This document shows, in pieces, positions 1 through 7,929 of a stretch of 64,000 bases of DNA. Position numbers and translations under genes: made by a program. This DNA is from PALSA-350 sp963794165. Its GTDB lineage: Bacteria > Acidobacteriota > Terriglobia > Terriglobales > Acidobacteriaceae. Each line of letters begins with the position of its first letter. Positions within the stretch are counted from its first letter, which is position 1. The stretch is from NCBI GenBank assembly GCA_963794165.1, contig CAWCCT010000012.1, positions 1,240,001 through 1,304,000 on the forward strand. The letters are read 5' to 3'. Below the pieces are notes generated by a model that had not been told where the DNA came from, ran no database searches, and saw nothing but the letters and a program-made list of their open reading frames with translations.

Positions 1-2
1 GC

Positions 3-863
3 GTGGAGCAGGCAGTCGGAGAAGAGTACACTCACTGGCCTAAAGCCAAGGAGCTTGGCGGCAAATTTAACGAATGGATGAAAGGGCGAATCTTCTACGC
101 CGTCGAGGACATTTACGTTCCGGACGGCAAGAGGGAGATTCTGGAAGACCTTAAACCCATGATTACCGGGGAGCGGCTGGCGGTAGAGCAGAAGGGCGTT
201 GACCAGGAGACTGCTGACATCTGCGGGAACTTCATTTTCAACTCAAACCACCGGGACGCCATAAGCATTAACGACAGCTCTAGGCGCTTCTGCATGTTGT
301 TTACCGCGCAGCAGCAAAAGGACGATCTCATAAGGGACGGGTTGATTGAGGGGGTACCAAAGGTCTACAAGTGGCTAAAGGATGGGGGATACGCCATCGT
401 GAATGAATTGCTTTACTCCTATGCGATCCCAGCAGAGTTCAATCCTGCCGGCGACTGTCAGAGGGCTCCGGATACCAGCACGTCACATCAGGCTATCGAA
501 GCAAGCCTGGGCTACGTGGAGCAGGAAATCCTGGAGGCTATCGAGGAGGGGCGGCAGGGGTTTTCCGGAGGCTGGATATCGTCTCATTTTCTGAAAGGCT
601 TGGAGCGCGCAAATAAGCTGAGTCCCCGGAAGCGCCACGAGATCCTGGAGCAGATGGGCTACGTGCTTCATCCACAGCTTAAGAACTACGGGGGCCGCAT
701 CAATCACGTGGTGATTCCTGATAACACAAAACCGAAGCTCTACATCCATAAGTCGAACACAATGCTGGCCCAGATAAGCAGCCCTGCCGCGATTGCTAAA
801 AATTATGAGGATGCCAATAAGTTAGCTCCTGCCGCCATCGCTGCGTTTGGTGGGGGGCGGTGA
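3..863 (+). CDS. Phage/plasmid primase-helicase, DUF5906-type, C-terminal part (5' end outside window)
   Basis: The frame is open to the left edge, so the GTG at base 3 is almost certainly an internal Val and the gene starts upstream. The visible 286 residues resemble the C-terminal part of phage and plasmid DUF5906 (NrS-1 polymerase-like/D5 helicase) replication proteins: a segment with FIFNSNH followed about ten residues later by DSSRRF is the part of the helicase core that senses and contacts nucleotide, and the remaining residues look like a winged-helix tail. The Walker motifs would lie upstream. In the family the protein unwinds DNA at a phage or plasmid origin. It is followed by an intergenic array of TGGGTCA motifs and several small phage-like genes in the same direction. 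Family assignment is by recognition only. Confidence 0.75.
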   Translation: MEQAVGEEYTHWPKAKELGGKFNEWMKGRIFYAVEDIYVPDGKREILEDLKPMITGERLAVEQKGVDQETADICGNFIFNSNHRDAISINDSSRRFCMLFTAQQQKDDLIRDGLIEGVPKVYKWLKDGGYAIVNELLYSYAIPAEFNPAGDCQRAPDTSTSHQAIEASLGYVEQEILEAIEEGRQGFSGGWISSHFLKGLERANKLSPRKRHEILEQMGYVLHPQLKNYGGRINHVVIPDNTKPKLYIHKSNTMLAQISSPAAIAKNYEDANKLAPAAIAAFGGGR

Positions 864-1187
864 TGGCTGACCACTTTTTTGGCCGGCTGACCCAGGTTTT
901 TTTGGGCTTGGGTGGGAGTTATGTTGTTTTTCTTTGTACAAGTTAAGTGGCTTTTGACCCAAATGACCCAAGTTTTTTCTAAATCGGGCGGTGCGGGCGG
1001 TGCGGGCGGTGCGGGCGGTGCGGTAATTACTGGGGGCATATTTCTACTGGCGTATGGTTTCTATATATTTTTATGATTCTTGGGTCAAAAGAGAGATAAG
1101 TAATAGAAAGTAAATAGAGATAACTCTGATTAATAATTTAAAAATTGTGGGTCAAGAACGTGGTCATTTGGGTCAAGGGGGATTGAT
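864..1187. promoter_or_regulatory. Intergenic region with inverted TGGGTCA motif array and 9-bp tandem repeat
   Basis: This 324-bp gap holds six copies of one heptamer: TGACCCA at 888-894, 955-961 and 964-970, and its reverse complement TGGGTCA at 1081-1087, 1148-1154 and 1169-1175. All left copies point one way and all right copies the other. Between them lie four exact 9-bp repeats (CGGGCGGTG, 985-1020) and an AT-rich stretch (1050-1145). Repeated short motifs, an AT-rich segment and the position just after a replication helicase gene are what a phage or plasmid origin, or an operator array, looks like; which it is cannot be told from sequence alone. Confidence 0.5.
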
Positions 1188-1694
1188 ATGGCAACACATG
1201 AAGAATTAACGCGAGCGTTCGTCCAGTGTCATCGGGGCCGGCTGCTATTTGTGGATGGACAGTGGATTGAAGCGATTGGTAGCCACTGGGTGGAGATCCC
1301 CAAGCGCAAGGTGAACAGACTGATACGAAATGCAGGATGGCCCACAGCGTGCGCCACCAGCGTTCGGACGCTTTATTTGCAAAACATATTCGCTCACTCG
1401 GGGCCGCTACCGGCAGTCGCTACCGAGCGCAGCATACGCCAGCCTTTGATCCGGGCAGTAACCCTGACCCCCACAGTGATGGCATTTATCGAGCGCCACG
1501 CCGGCAGGATGATCTATGACCAGGAGAGCACCTGGTGGCTGAAGCAGAGTGAGCACCATCCCGGCAAATGGCTACCCCTCTACGACCGCGAAGTGAACCG
1601 GCTGATTAGGGAGATTGTCGGCACCAGCGGAGTGGTTAAGGTACGGCGCGACCTGGAGAACTCCATCTGGTTCGCAGTGAAGGGGATGAGCTAA
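1188..1694 (+). CDS. Phage-associated hypothetical protein with internally duplicated motif
   Basis: This 168-residue protein is not a family that I can name. It is built from two similar halves: residues about 11-48 and 100-143 both run from a basic helix with a conserved H-x-GR, through a Trp-containing beta hairpin, to a matching VNRLIR helix. The pattern W-x(n)-W followed by a small helix resembles the N-terminal D5_N hairpin found in phage primase-helicases, which would suit its place right after one, but this is inference. ATG start at 1188 lies 13 bp after the last TGGGTCA motif; the stop overlaps the start of the next gene by one base (TAATG). Confidence 0.6.
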   Translation: MATHEELTRAFVQCHRGRLLFVDGQWIEAIGSHWVEIPKRKVNRLIRNAGWPTACATSVRTLYLQNIFAHSGPLPAVATERSIRQPLIRAVTLTPTVMAFIERHAGRMIYDQESTWWLKQSEHHPGKWLPLYDREVNRLIREIVGTSGVVKVRRDLENSIWFAVKGMS

Positions 1695-2206
1695 TGCCGC
1701 TGAAATGTACAGCTTGCTATCACCCCGAGCAGGCTGAAATAGACCAGATGCTCCTTGCCGGATCGTCGTTACGTGTTGTCGCGGAAAGATTCGGAATGAG
1801 CACAACTTCCGTGCACCGGCATAAACAGCACATCTCCAAAGTCCTGGGGAGGGCCACGGAAATTGCAGAAATTGCGAAAGCAGATACCTTGCTCGATCAG
1901 GTAAAAAATCTTCTCAGTCAAGCGGAACGGATTACGGAACGGGCTGAGACCGCCGGGAGCCTCGACACGGCACTACGTGGCATCGCCCAGGTGCGCGGCG
2001 TCCTTGAGTTGCTCGGAGAAGTTTCGGGTCAGCTCGCCGGCAAAGGAACGAATATCGCCATCGGGATCAACGCCGGCGGAGCCGTACAGCCACCCGACTT
2101 CACCGCTTTGAGCGATGACCAATTTCTGGCAAAGCTTCGCCAGATCGACCCTAAACACCCCCGCTTGATCGAGGGCACAATCAGGAGCAATGGCAATGGT
2201 AATTGA
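1694..2206 (+). CDS. HTH-containing small phage protein (terminase small subunit-like)
   Basis: The 170-residue product starts with a CTAC-x-H pattern that could hold a metal ion, followed at about residues 15-50 by a helix-turn-helix with SSLRVVAERFGMSTTSVHRH, and then a long alpha-helical middle (60-115). Small phage DNA-packaging subunits and phage regulators have this arrangement, but no large terminase subunit is seen nearby, so the role is open. Start ATG overlaps the previous stop by one base and the end overlaps the next gene by 17 bases, which indicates one transcription unit running from 1188 onward. Confidence 0.6.
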   Translation: MPLKCTACYHPEQAEIDQMLLAGSSLRVVAERFGMSTTSVHRHKQHISKVLGRATEIAEIAKADTLLDQVKNLLSQAERITERAETAGSLDTALRGIAQVRGVLELLGEVSGQLAGKGTNIAIGINAGGAVQPPDFTALSDDQFLAKLRQIDPKHPRLIEGTIRSNGNGN

Positions 2207-2531
2207 TAGAGAAGCAATCCTTTTAGAGCTTAAGGCGGCCTGGTGGGCAGAACGGGCCCGAGAGACACCGGAAGCTGAACTCGAAGCAGTTGTCAGCCGT
2301 GGAGTTGGAATACCTGTAGGCACCCCTTTTACGGACGAGCAGCTCGGCATGACTATAGATCGGTTTGGCATACTCCCCGCTGAGGAGGGCATGCCGGTTG
2401 GTGTGGCCGCATCCGAGTTGCTAGGAATGCGACTAGGGCGGAAGAGCCTGCACGCATACATTTCGTACACATCGAGCAAGTCTTGCCTGCCCACCCGGGG
2501 GCCGGGCACAACCGCCGGAGGTACGAAATGA
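2190..2531 (+). CDS. Hypothetical small phage protein
   Basis: A 113-residue protein of unknown function. It begins at ATG 2190, preceded by AGGAGC, and overlaps the previous gene by 17 bases. The N-terminal third is acidic and helical (a run with AWWAERARETPEAELEAV); the middle has PVGTPF and GMPVGV segments that look like loops of a small beta domain; no known motif is visible. The stop codon overlaps the next ATG (ATGA at 2528-2531), so the two are probably translated together. Confidence 0.5.
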   Translation: MAMVIDREAILLELKAAWWAERARETPEAELEAVVSRGVGIPVGTPFTDEQLGMTIDRFGILPAEEGMPVGVAASELLGMRLGRKSLHAYISYTSSKSCLPTRGPGTTAGGTK

Positions 2532-2845
2532 CGATCACACGACAACAGGCAGCAGCCGAGCTGCAAAGGCGAGATGCCCTCATCATCACACCGGCCATGG
2601 CAGCAGCCGAGCTGCAAAGGCGAGATGCCCTCATCATCACACCGGCCATGGCAGCAGCCGAGCTGCAAAGGCGAGACGCAGAAGAGGCAGAATTAGAGAT
2701 ACTCAAACAGGACATAAGACAGAAAGCCGCAGACGAACTCGCCTTAGGGAAAGCCACGGGACGACGGGCAGCGCTACTACGTCGTATCGCCGGCAGCTCG
2801 GTAAGCCGGCCCCCTCGTGCAATACCACCTCGGGCTGCCTGCTAA
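2528..2845 (+). CDS. Hypothetical protein with three 17-residue tandem repeats
   Basis: Starting at the ATGA overlap (2528) gives 105 residues. Residues 1-50 consist of three copies of a 17-residue unit ending in AAAELQRRD; the first copy begins MTITRQQ where the others have LIITPAM. The rest is basic and Ala/Arg rich and ends in a Pro/Arg tail. No function is recognised; the repeat region would be strongly helical and charged. An in-frame ATG at 2483 is possible but lies inside the previous gene without a ribosome binding site. Confidence 0.5.
   Translation: MTITRQQAAAELQRRDALIITPAMAAAELQRRDALIITPAMAAAELQRRDAEEAELEILKQDIRQKAADELALGKATGRRAALLRRIAGSSVSRPPRAIPPRAAC
2549..2676 (+). repeat. 51-bp in-frame tandem repeat
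   Basis: Copies begin at 2549, 2600 and 2651. The first two are 51 bp each and almost identical; the third is cut after about 26 bp. The period is a multiple of three, so the copy number can change without breaking the frame. The repeat is coding and lacks variable spacers, so it is not a CRISPR array. Confidence 0.9.
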
Positions 2846-2989
2846 TGTCCAGGTGTCGAGGAAGCAACTCGTGGCGGTCCTGAGGGCAACCCTGGCCTAG
2901 CTCGTCAGGGCCTCGTGGGTCGCCATCTATCCGCCCCGCCCCCGGTATCCACATCCGGTGTCACGCCAGCCTTGGTAAAATTCGGTGCC

Positions 2990-3307
2990 ATGGAGAACTC
3001 CTGCGAACAATGCAATGCGATTTTGCGAGAGTGTCGGATCGCCTATCTCGATTTCTGGGAGAGGGCCAGCAAAGAGACCCGGGACACCTGCAAAGCTTTA
3101 GGAAAGCTTATTGGAGGGTCCGAGGCTGATATGCGAGTTGTGGAGGCCCGCCTCCCGAGATTTCGCCCTATGAGCGCCGAGAAGTTGAACAGCGCCACCT
3201 TCAGCTATTTCCCTGGCGAGGACCGACTCAGGGATGCGATGCTCAACAAGTGGCGGCACCAACACGCGACCGGCCACATCGTGAACCTCTCGTTCGGCAA
3301 GTTGTGA
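2990..3307 (+). CDS. Hypothetical small protein, N-terminal CEQC motif
   Basis: ATG at 2990 gives 105 residues beginning MENSCEQCNAIL. A single CxxC near the N-terminus, an aromatic helix (AYLDFWERAS) and a basic C-terminus are visible; no family name can be given, though similar small proteins occur in acidobacterial accessory regions as far as I recall. A -10-like TAAAAT (2976-2981) stands only eight bases before the ATG, suggesting a leaderless message. It is the last intact gene before the IS21 element. Confidence 0.6.
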   Translation: MENSCEQCNAILRECRIAYLDFWERASKETRDTCKALGKLIGGSEADMRVVEARLPRFRPMSAEKLNSATFSYFPGEDRLRDAMLNKWRHQHATGHIVNLSFGKL

Positions 3308-3479
3308 ACGGCGAACCTATGGGCTGCCCGTCGGCGCTCACACGCACCATTGAGTGACGCAATATGTCGCTGCCTTTTCCAGGCGGCCTTGAGCATCCAA
3401 GTTTCTATGGCTTGCCAAGAATATCTTCGACTGGAAGGACGCTTCGAGGCTGCTCTCCGCAGTTGGGTGCGGATTCCTG

Positions 3480-3590
3480 CTGAAGCCGATCATCATTCCT
3501 GGCTGAAGCCGATCACGATTCCTGTCTGATTGCGATCAAGATTCCTGGCGAAAGCGATCATCATTCCTGCGCGAAGCCGATCAGTGATCG
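3480..3590 (+). repeat. Multiple 23-bp terminal repeats at the left IS21 end
   Basis: Successive units of about 23 bp share the core CGATCA-x(2)-ATTCCTG, with clear copies starting near 3480, 3503, 3526 and 3549 and a degenerate fifth. In IS21 such arrays are the sites bound by the transposase. Degenerate inverted copies occupy the right end at about 6225-6304. Confidence 0.8.
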
Positions 3591-3696
3591 AGGTGTGCAG
3601 GAACGGTGATCGGGATGGCAGGAATCAAGTGTGGAACGAGGCGTGGCGACGCTGGACATCAAAATCGCGGGTACCGTGACCCCGAGAGGGGAGACG

Positions 3697-5244
3697 GTGC
3701 CCGGAAAGCGAATGTCCATGCGCAAGACGCGAGAAGTCCTTCGGTTGTATTTCGAGTTGAAGCTGAGGCAACGCCAGATCGCCCGCAGCGCCAACGTCAG
3801 TCAGAGCACGGTGCACGAGTACGTGGATCGTTTCCGTGCGGCGGGATTGAGCTGGCCACTGCCGGCTGAAATGTCGGAGTCGGAGCTGGAAGAGAAGTTA
3901 TTTCCCGCCGACTCCGGCGTCTCGAGGCCGGTGGTCAAGACCCCACCTGATTTCGCCTACATCCATCAGCAACTGCAACAGCACAAGCACGCCACCCTGC
4001 AGTTGCTGTGGGAAGAGTATCGGGCTGAGCATGCGGACGGTTATGGGTACAGCCGTTTCTGCCATCACTATCAGCGCTTCAAGCAGGGGCGCGATCTGGT
4101 GCTACGCCAGTCCCATCGGCCGGGCGAGAAGTTGTTTGTCGATTGGGCGGGAGCGACCATCCCCCTCTACGATCCAGCCACCGGCCAGCCACACCCCGCG
4201 CAGTTGTTCGTGGCTGTGCTGGGAGCCAGCAACTACACCTATGCCGAGGCTACGCTGGATCAGCAGATGGGCAGTTGGATCGGAGCCCACGTGCGGACGT
4301 TTGAGTTTTTCGGCGGCTGTCCAGAGTTAGTCGTCCCCGATAACACGCGCACCGGCGTTTCGCGGGCTTGCCGCTATGAGCCTGATCTGAATCCGACTTA
4401 CCAGGAGATGGCCATGCACTACGCCATCGGTGTGCTGCCCACGCGCCCGCGCAAGCCGCGCGACAAGGCCAAGGTCGAGGTCGGAGTGCAGATCGCCGAG
4501 CGCTGGATCGTGGCTGCTCTGCGGCATCGCAAGTTCTTCTCTCTGGGCGAAATGAACCGCGCCATCGGCGAGCTGCTGGACAAGCTCAACCAGCGTCCGT
4601 TCAAGAAGCGCGAAGGCACGCGCCGCAGCCTGTTCGAGCAACTGGACCAGCCGGCGCTACGCCCGCTTCCGGTCCAGCGCTTCGATCTAGCCGAGTGGTC
4701 ACAGGCCACGGTCAACATCGACTATCACATCCAGTTCGATAAGAGCTTTTACAGTGTGCCCTATCAGTTGACGCGACAAACGGTGGAGGTGCGGGCCACG
4801 CCCACGACCGTAGAGATCTTCCATCACGGCAAGCGTGTCGCCTCACACGTGCGCACGGCCAAACCATATGTAGCCGTGAGTGATCATGAGCATCGGCCCG
4901 CTGCGCACCGTGCCCACCTGGACTGGCCACCATCGCGGCTGGTCCAGTGGGCGGCCACGGTGGGCACGCGGACGCAAGAGGTGGTGGAGAAAATCCTTGA
5001 AGCGCAGCCGCATCCGGAGATGGGGTATCGATCATGCCTGGGGATCATCCGGCTGGGACAGCGTTATCCGGTAGCTCGCGTGGAAGCAGCCGCTGACCGC
5101 GCTTTGCTTACAGGCGCAGTCAGCTACAGAAGTATGGACTCGATCCTGCGCCACAACCTTGACCAGCAACCCATCAACCCACCGTCTGCGCCGCGTTCTG
5201 TTCCCGAACATGACAACATCCGCGGCGCGGCGTACTTCGAGTGA
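3697..5244 (+). CDS. istA: IS21-family transposase IstA
   Basis: DDE transposase that cuts and joins IS21 ends. From GTG 3697 it has 515 residues: an N-terminal helix-turn-helix (RQRQIARSANVSQSTV), a second DNA-binding segment, and a DDE catalytic core with the acids in LFVDWAG, VPDNTRTG and KAKVEVGV. GTG 3697 is chosen because GAGAGGGGAG precedes it and the next residues PGKRMSMRK match typical IstA starts; an upstream GTG at 3631 is possible. The stop is 13 bp before istB. Length and motifs indicate an intact enzyme. Confidence 0.92.
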   Translation: MPGKRMSMRKTREVLRLYFELKLRQRQIARSANVSQSTVHEYVDRFRAAGLSWPLPAEMSESELEEKLFPADSGVSRPVVKTPPDFAYIHQQLQQHKHATLQLLWEEYRAEHADGYGYSRFCHHYQRFKQGRDLVLRQSHRPGEKLFVDWAGATIPLYDPATGQPHPAQLFVAVLGASNYTYAEATLDQQMGSWIGAHVRTFEFFGGCPELVVPDNTRTGVSRACRYEPDLNPTYQEMAMHYAIGVLPTRPRKPRDKAKVEVGVQIAERWIVAALRHRKFFSLGEMNRAIGELLDKLNQRPFKKREGTRRSLFEQLDQPALRPLPVQRFDLAEWSQATVNIDYHIQFDKSFYSVPYQLTRQTVEVRATPTTVEIFHHGKRVASHVRTAKPYVAVSDHEHRPAAHRAHLDWPPSRLVQWAATVGTRTQEVVEKILEAQPHPEMGYRSCLGIIRLGQRYPVARVEAAADRALLTGAVSYRSMDSILRHNLDQQPINPPSAPRSVPEHDNIRGAAYFE

Positions 5245-5257
5245 GAGGAGGCGAGCC

Positions 5258-6022
5258 ATGTTACATCAACCCACCATCGAAAAACTCCTGGCCATGCATC
5301 TGGAACCCATGGTCGAAACCTGGCGCAACTTGGAACAGAACCAAGACGCCGACCAGCTCAGCTTCGAGGAAAAACTCTCCCTCATGGTCGATAGGTTGTG
5401 GACGTGGCGCCAGAACCTGGCGCTCGAACGGCGGCTGCGTTACGCCAAGTTAAAAGGCAACGCCTGCGTCGAAGACATCGACTATCGCGCTTCTCGCGGC
5501 CTCGATCGCACGCTAATACGCTCGCTGGTCAACGACTCCGGCTGGGTCAGCCGGCACGAGAATATCTTCCTTGTCGGTCCAACCGGAGTAGGCAAGAGCT
5601 GGCTGGCCTGCGCGTTGGCTCAGAAGGCCTGTCGCGACGGATATCTCGTGCTCTACACTCGCGCCACAGCGCTGTTCCGCGATCTGGCCCTGGCACGGGC
5701 TGACGGCAGCCAGCGCAATCTGCTGGCACGGCTCAGCCGTGTCGATGTTCTGGTGGTCGATGACTGGGCCATGGCACCCATGCAGGAATCAGAGCGGCGC
5801 GACTTCTGGGAAATCTGTGAGGAGCGTTATCAAACAAGATCCACGATCCTGACTTCACAAGTTCCCGTCGTGCAATGGCACGAGCAGATCGGCGACGCCA
5901 CCATCGCCGACGGTATCCTCGACCGGCTCGTGCACAACGCTCATCGCATCGAGCTGCGTGGCGAGTCCATGCGCAAGGCAGGAGCCAGGAAAACGGAAAG
6001 CAAACAGGAAATGCAAACCTGA
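5258..6022 (+). CDS. istB: IS21-family ATP-binding helper protein IstB
   Basis: AAA+ ATPase of the DnaC/IstB family that assists IstA in target selection and strand transfer. The 254 residues from ATG 5258 (preceded by GAGAGGAGG) include Walker A GPTGVGKSW at about residue 105 and Walker B VLVVDDWA at about 165. An in-frame extension upstream to 5159 lies inside istA and is not needed. Intact. Confidence 0.92.
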   Translation: MLHQPTIEKLLAMHLEPMVETWRNLEQNQDADQLSFEEKLSLMVDRLWTWRQNLALERRLRYAKLKGNACVEDIDYRASRGLDRTLIRSLVNDSGWVSRHENIFLVGPTGVGKSWLACALAQKACRDGYLVLYTRATALFRDLALARADGSQRNLLARLSRVDVLVVDDWAMAPMQESERRDFWEICEERYQTRSTILTSQVPVVQWHEQIGDATIADGILDRLVHNAHRIELRGESMRKAGARKTESKQEMQT

Positions 6023-6441
6023 CAACCCAGCGTTGCCGGCAACCGAAGCCGCTGCTGCTTCTGAAGGCGCTGGTGTGGGGAAAGGGGCTTCAATCGCCAG
6101 CCCCTTCCCCCACGCCCCCATCCCCGCTCCACAACAAAATAGCCTCGCTAACGCTCGGAAAATAACTCCTCCTGCTTGACGATCTCGATCACTTCTCGCG
6201 ACAATCAATCTCGCCAGCGTCGCTGCGCTCCGACCTTGATCGGAATCGCAGGAACTCTGATCGCTTTCACCCTGAATCCCTGATCGACATCACTGGAATC
6301 CGCAGTTGGGTGCAAAGCACGGCGTTATCTGAACCTATGCAGGCTCGACAGAAAGCATTGGACGAGAAGAACGCGGCCAAGAACCTCGTGTGGGTTCATG
6401 AGGAGAGCTGCTCGATCTGTCGCCGTAAGCTGGCTGGCTGA

Positions 6442-6646
6442 GGCCGCCGCCCTACCCTGCGTGGCCCCTGCCGCCCTGCCCCTGCCTTCGCGCCGCCCTA
6501 ATCCCCCTATCGCTTGGAAAGTTGGGGTACACCCCTGCATTACATCCTCTCGAGCGCCTTGAAATGTAAGGTTAATTGGAGTATGATTATTTACTTGACA
6601 CTACTGTAACCCATGTGCCATCTTCTTTACACGTCGGAGATTCAGC
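6442..6646. promoter_or_regulatory. Promoter of the serine recombinase gene
   Basis: The -35 TTGAAA (6559-6564) and -10 TATGAT (6582-6587) are separated by exactly 17 bp, giving a start of transcription near 6594 and a leader of about 50 nt. CGGAGA (6634-6639) is the ribosome binding site. A second TTGACA at 6595-6600 has only a poor -10. Confidence 0.6.
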
Positions 6647-7213
6647 ATGGACAAGGGACAGGTAGTGGGCTACATACGGGTAAGTAGCGTTGACCAATGC
6701 TCAGATCGGCAATTGGAGGGCCTGAAGCTCGATAGGCGCTTCGAGGATAGGGTCAGCGGGAAGAACACAGAGCGCCCTGCCCTGCAGGACATGCTGGCTT
6801 GGGTGCGTCACGGGGATACCGTGCTTTGTCACTCTATTGACCGCATGGGGAGAAATTTAGACGACCTGCGATCGCTGGTTTACGGCCTGACTGAGAAGGG
6901 CGTCACGGTGCAATTCCAGAAAGAGAACCTGAAATTCTCCCCAGGCGATAGTGACCCCATGTCCAAGATGCTCCTCTCTCTGCTCGGAGCGGTGAGCGAA
7001 TTCGAGAGATCCTTGATTAGAGAAAGACAAAAGGAAGGAATCGCCATCGCTCGCCTAAAGAACACGTACAAGGGCCGGAAGAAGAAGTTGCGCCCTGTGG
7101 ATGTGGAGAAGCTCAAAGAGCGGATCGCCACCGGGGCGAGCAAGGCGCTTGTGGCTCGGGAGTTCGATATCAGCCGCCCGACCCTGTACCAGTACTTGGA
7201 GGGTGGGAAATGA
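6647..7213 (+). CDS. Small serine recombinase (resolvase/invertase family)
   Basis: Site-specific recombinase of 188 residues. The catalytic domain has YIRVSSVDQ with the expected nucleophile Ser13, the arginine-rich SIDRMGRNLDDL segment at about 65-76 and the helix EFERSLIRERQKEGI at about 118-132; the C-terminus is a helix-turn-helix (KALVAREFDISRPTLYQYL). Length fits the Tn3 resolvase/Gin invertase group. It overlaps the downstream HNH gene by four bases (ATGA), so both are made together. No obvious invertible segment was found nearby. Confidence 0.9.
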   Translation: MDKGQVVGYIRVSSVDQCSDRQLEGLKLDRRFEDRVSGKNTERPALQDMLAWVRHGDTVLCHSIDRMGRNLDDLRSLVYGLTEKGVTVQFQKENLKFSPGDSDPMSKMLLSLLGAVSEFERSLIRERQKEGIAIARLKNTYKGRKKKLRPVDVEKLKERIATGASKALVAREFDISRPTLYQYLEGGK

Positions 7214-7827
7214 GAGCGCCAATAAAGACAACCGCCCAGCAAATCGTGGACTACTGGGAAGTAAACGGACCTTACGAGGGCGACATTGGCTGTGATTGGG
7301 CGGATGCCAGGAATCACTGCTGGAGATGCGGGATAAAGGGTAACCTGGACCGCTGCCACATCATTCCCCACCAGGAGCCCTTTAACGGGCCCGATACTCC
7401 GGGCAACCTTGTCCTACTCTGTGGGAGATGCCATGAGGAAGCACCTTGCTGTGATGACTCAATCGCAATCTGGGAGTGGATAAAGAAAACCCGCAGTACC
7501 TACGCCGGCAGTATTTGGGCAGACCGCCTTCGAGATGCGCTCGAAAGGGATCTTGGGCTCCCGGCTGAAGAGATATTTCGCGGAGTTGACCTGGAGGAAC
7601 TTATGAAGATGTATCCCAGGATTCGAGAGATAAGGACCGGCTTACATATAGGGGATAGTACGCATACCTCGGTTTGGACAATCAAGGCCGCGATCGCAGC
7701 CGTTGCTGAGCAAGAAGCGGCAGTCATTCAAATCATCCAAAGCATGAGAGACGCCGGCATGGAGATGAGCACAATTATTGAGACCCTCCATACCGTGGGC
7801 ATCAAACCGGCAGCATCCTGTCGCTGA
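7210..7827 (+). CDS. HNH endonuclease-domain protein
   Basis: The 205-residue product carries an HNH fold at residues 37-75: CWRC (37-40), CHIIPH (His50/His54), Asn66 and LLCGRCH (Cys71, Cys74, His75), so both zinc pairs and the His/Asn catalytic positions are present. The C-terminal 120 residues are helical, with no named domain. Translationally coupled to the serine recombinase, it may nick or cut DNA in the same mobile-element function or act as a homing or defence nuclease; the sequence does not decide this. Confidence 0.75.
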   Translation: MRAPIKTTAQQIVDYWEVNGPYEGDIGCDWADARNHCWRCGIKGNLDRCHIIPHQEPFNGPDTPGNLVLLCGRCHEEAPCCDDSIAIWEWIKKTRSTYAGSIWADRLRDALERDLGLPAEEIFRGVDLEELMKMYPRIREIRTGLHIGDSTHTSVWTIKAAIAAVAEQEAAVIQIIQSMRDAGMEMSTIIETLHTVGIKPAASCR

Positions 7828-7929
7828 GAGCTTGCGGTATAGCAATGGGCAAGATTGCTTAATACCTCAACAATGTGGGCCACGAACCGCGCGGAGCGCG
7901 TTAGGGCTTGAATAGGCCACCCGATTGGG

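Larger units (their letters stand above)
3468..6304 (+). mobile_element. Intact IS21-family insertion sequence, 2,837 bp
   Basis: Ends are matching inverted repeats: TGCGGATTCC at 3468-3477 and GGAATCCGCA at 6295-6304. The flanking GTTGGG at 3462-3467 and 6305-6310 is a 6-bp target duplication, within the 4-8 bp known for IS21. Inside lie istA and istB in the usual order. As in other IS21 members the ends carry several internal copies of the terminal repeat. The 14-bp match CCGCAGTTGGGTGC at both flanks is longer than the duplication because the IS ends extend it by chance. Confidence 0.92.
3407..6441 (+). pseudogene. 63-codon hypothetical gene split by the IS21 element
   Basis: Removing the IS (3468-6304) and one copy of its 6-bp target duplication joins 3407-3467 to 6311-6441 in one open frame of 63 codons plus TGA. 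The reconstructed protein starts MACQEYLRLEGRFEAALRSW, crosses the junction at W-V, and ends with a CSICRRKLAG tail, a short cysteine-containing helix pair. Both exons stay open with no other damage, so the insertion is the event that broke the gene and is probably recent. Function unknown. Confidence 0.8.

Noticed and set aside
803..1039. Minus-strand frame rich in Pro/Ala
   Set aside because: Its composition is produced by the 9-bp GC-rich repeat; it overlaps the helicase gene end and has no ribosome binding site.
3480..3590. Regular 23-bp repeats resembling a CRISPR array
   Set aside because: There are no unique spacers and the array sits exactly at an IS21 end, where multiple terminal repeats are expected.
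6595..6624. Second promoter with perfect TTGACA for the recombinase gene
   Set aside because: No acceptable -10 at 16-18 bp; the upstream TTGAAA/TATGAT pair is better.
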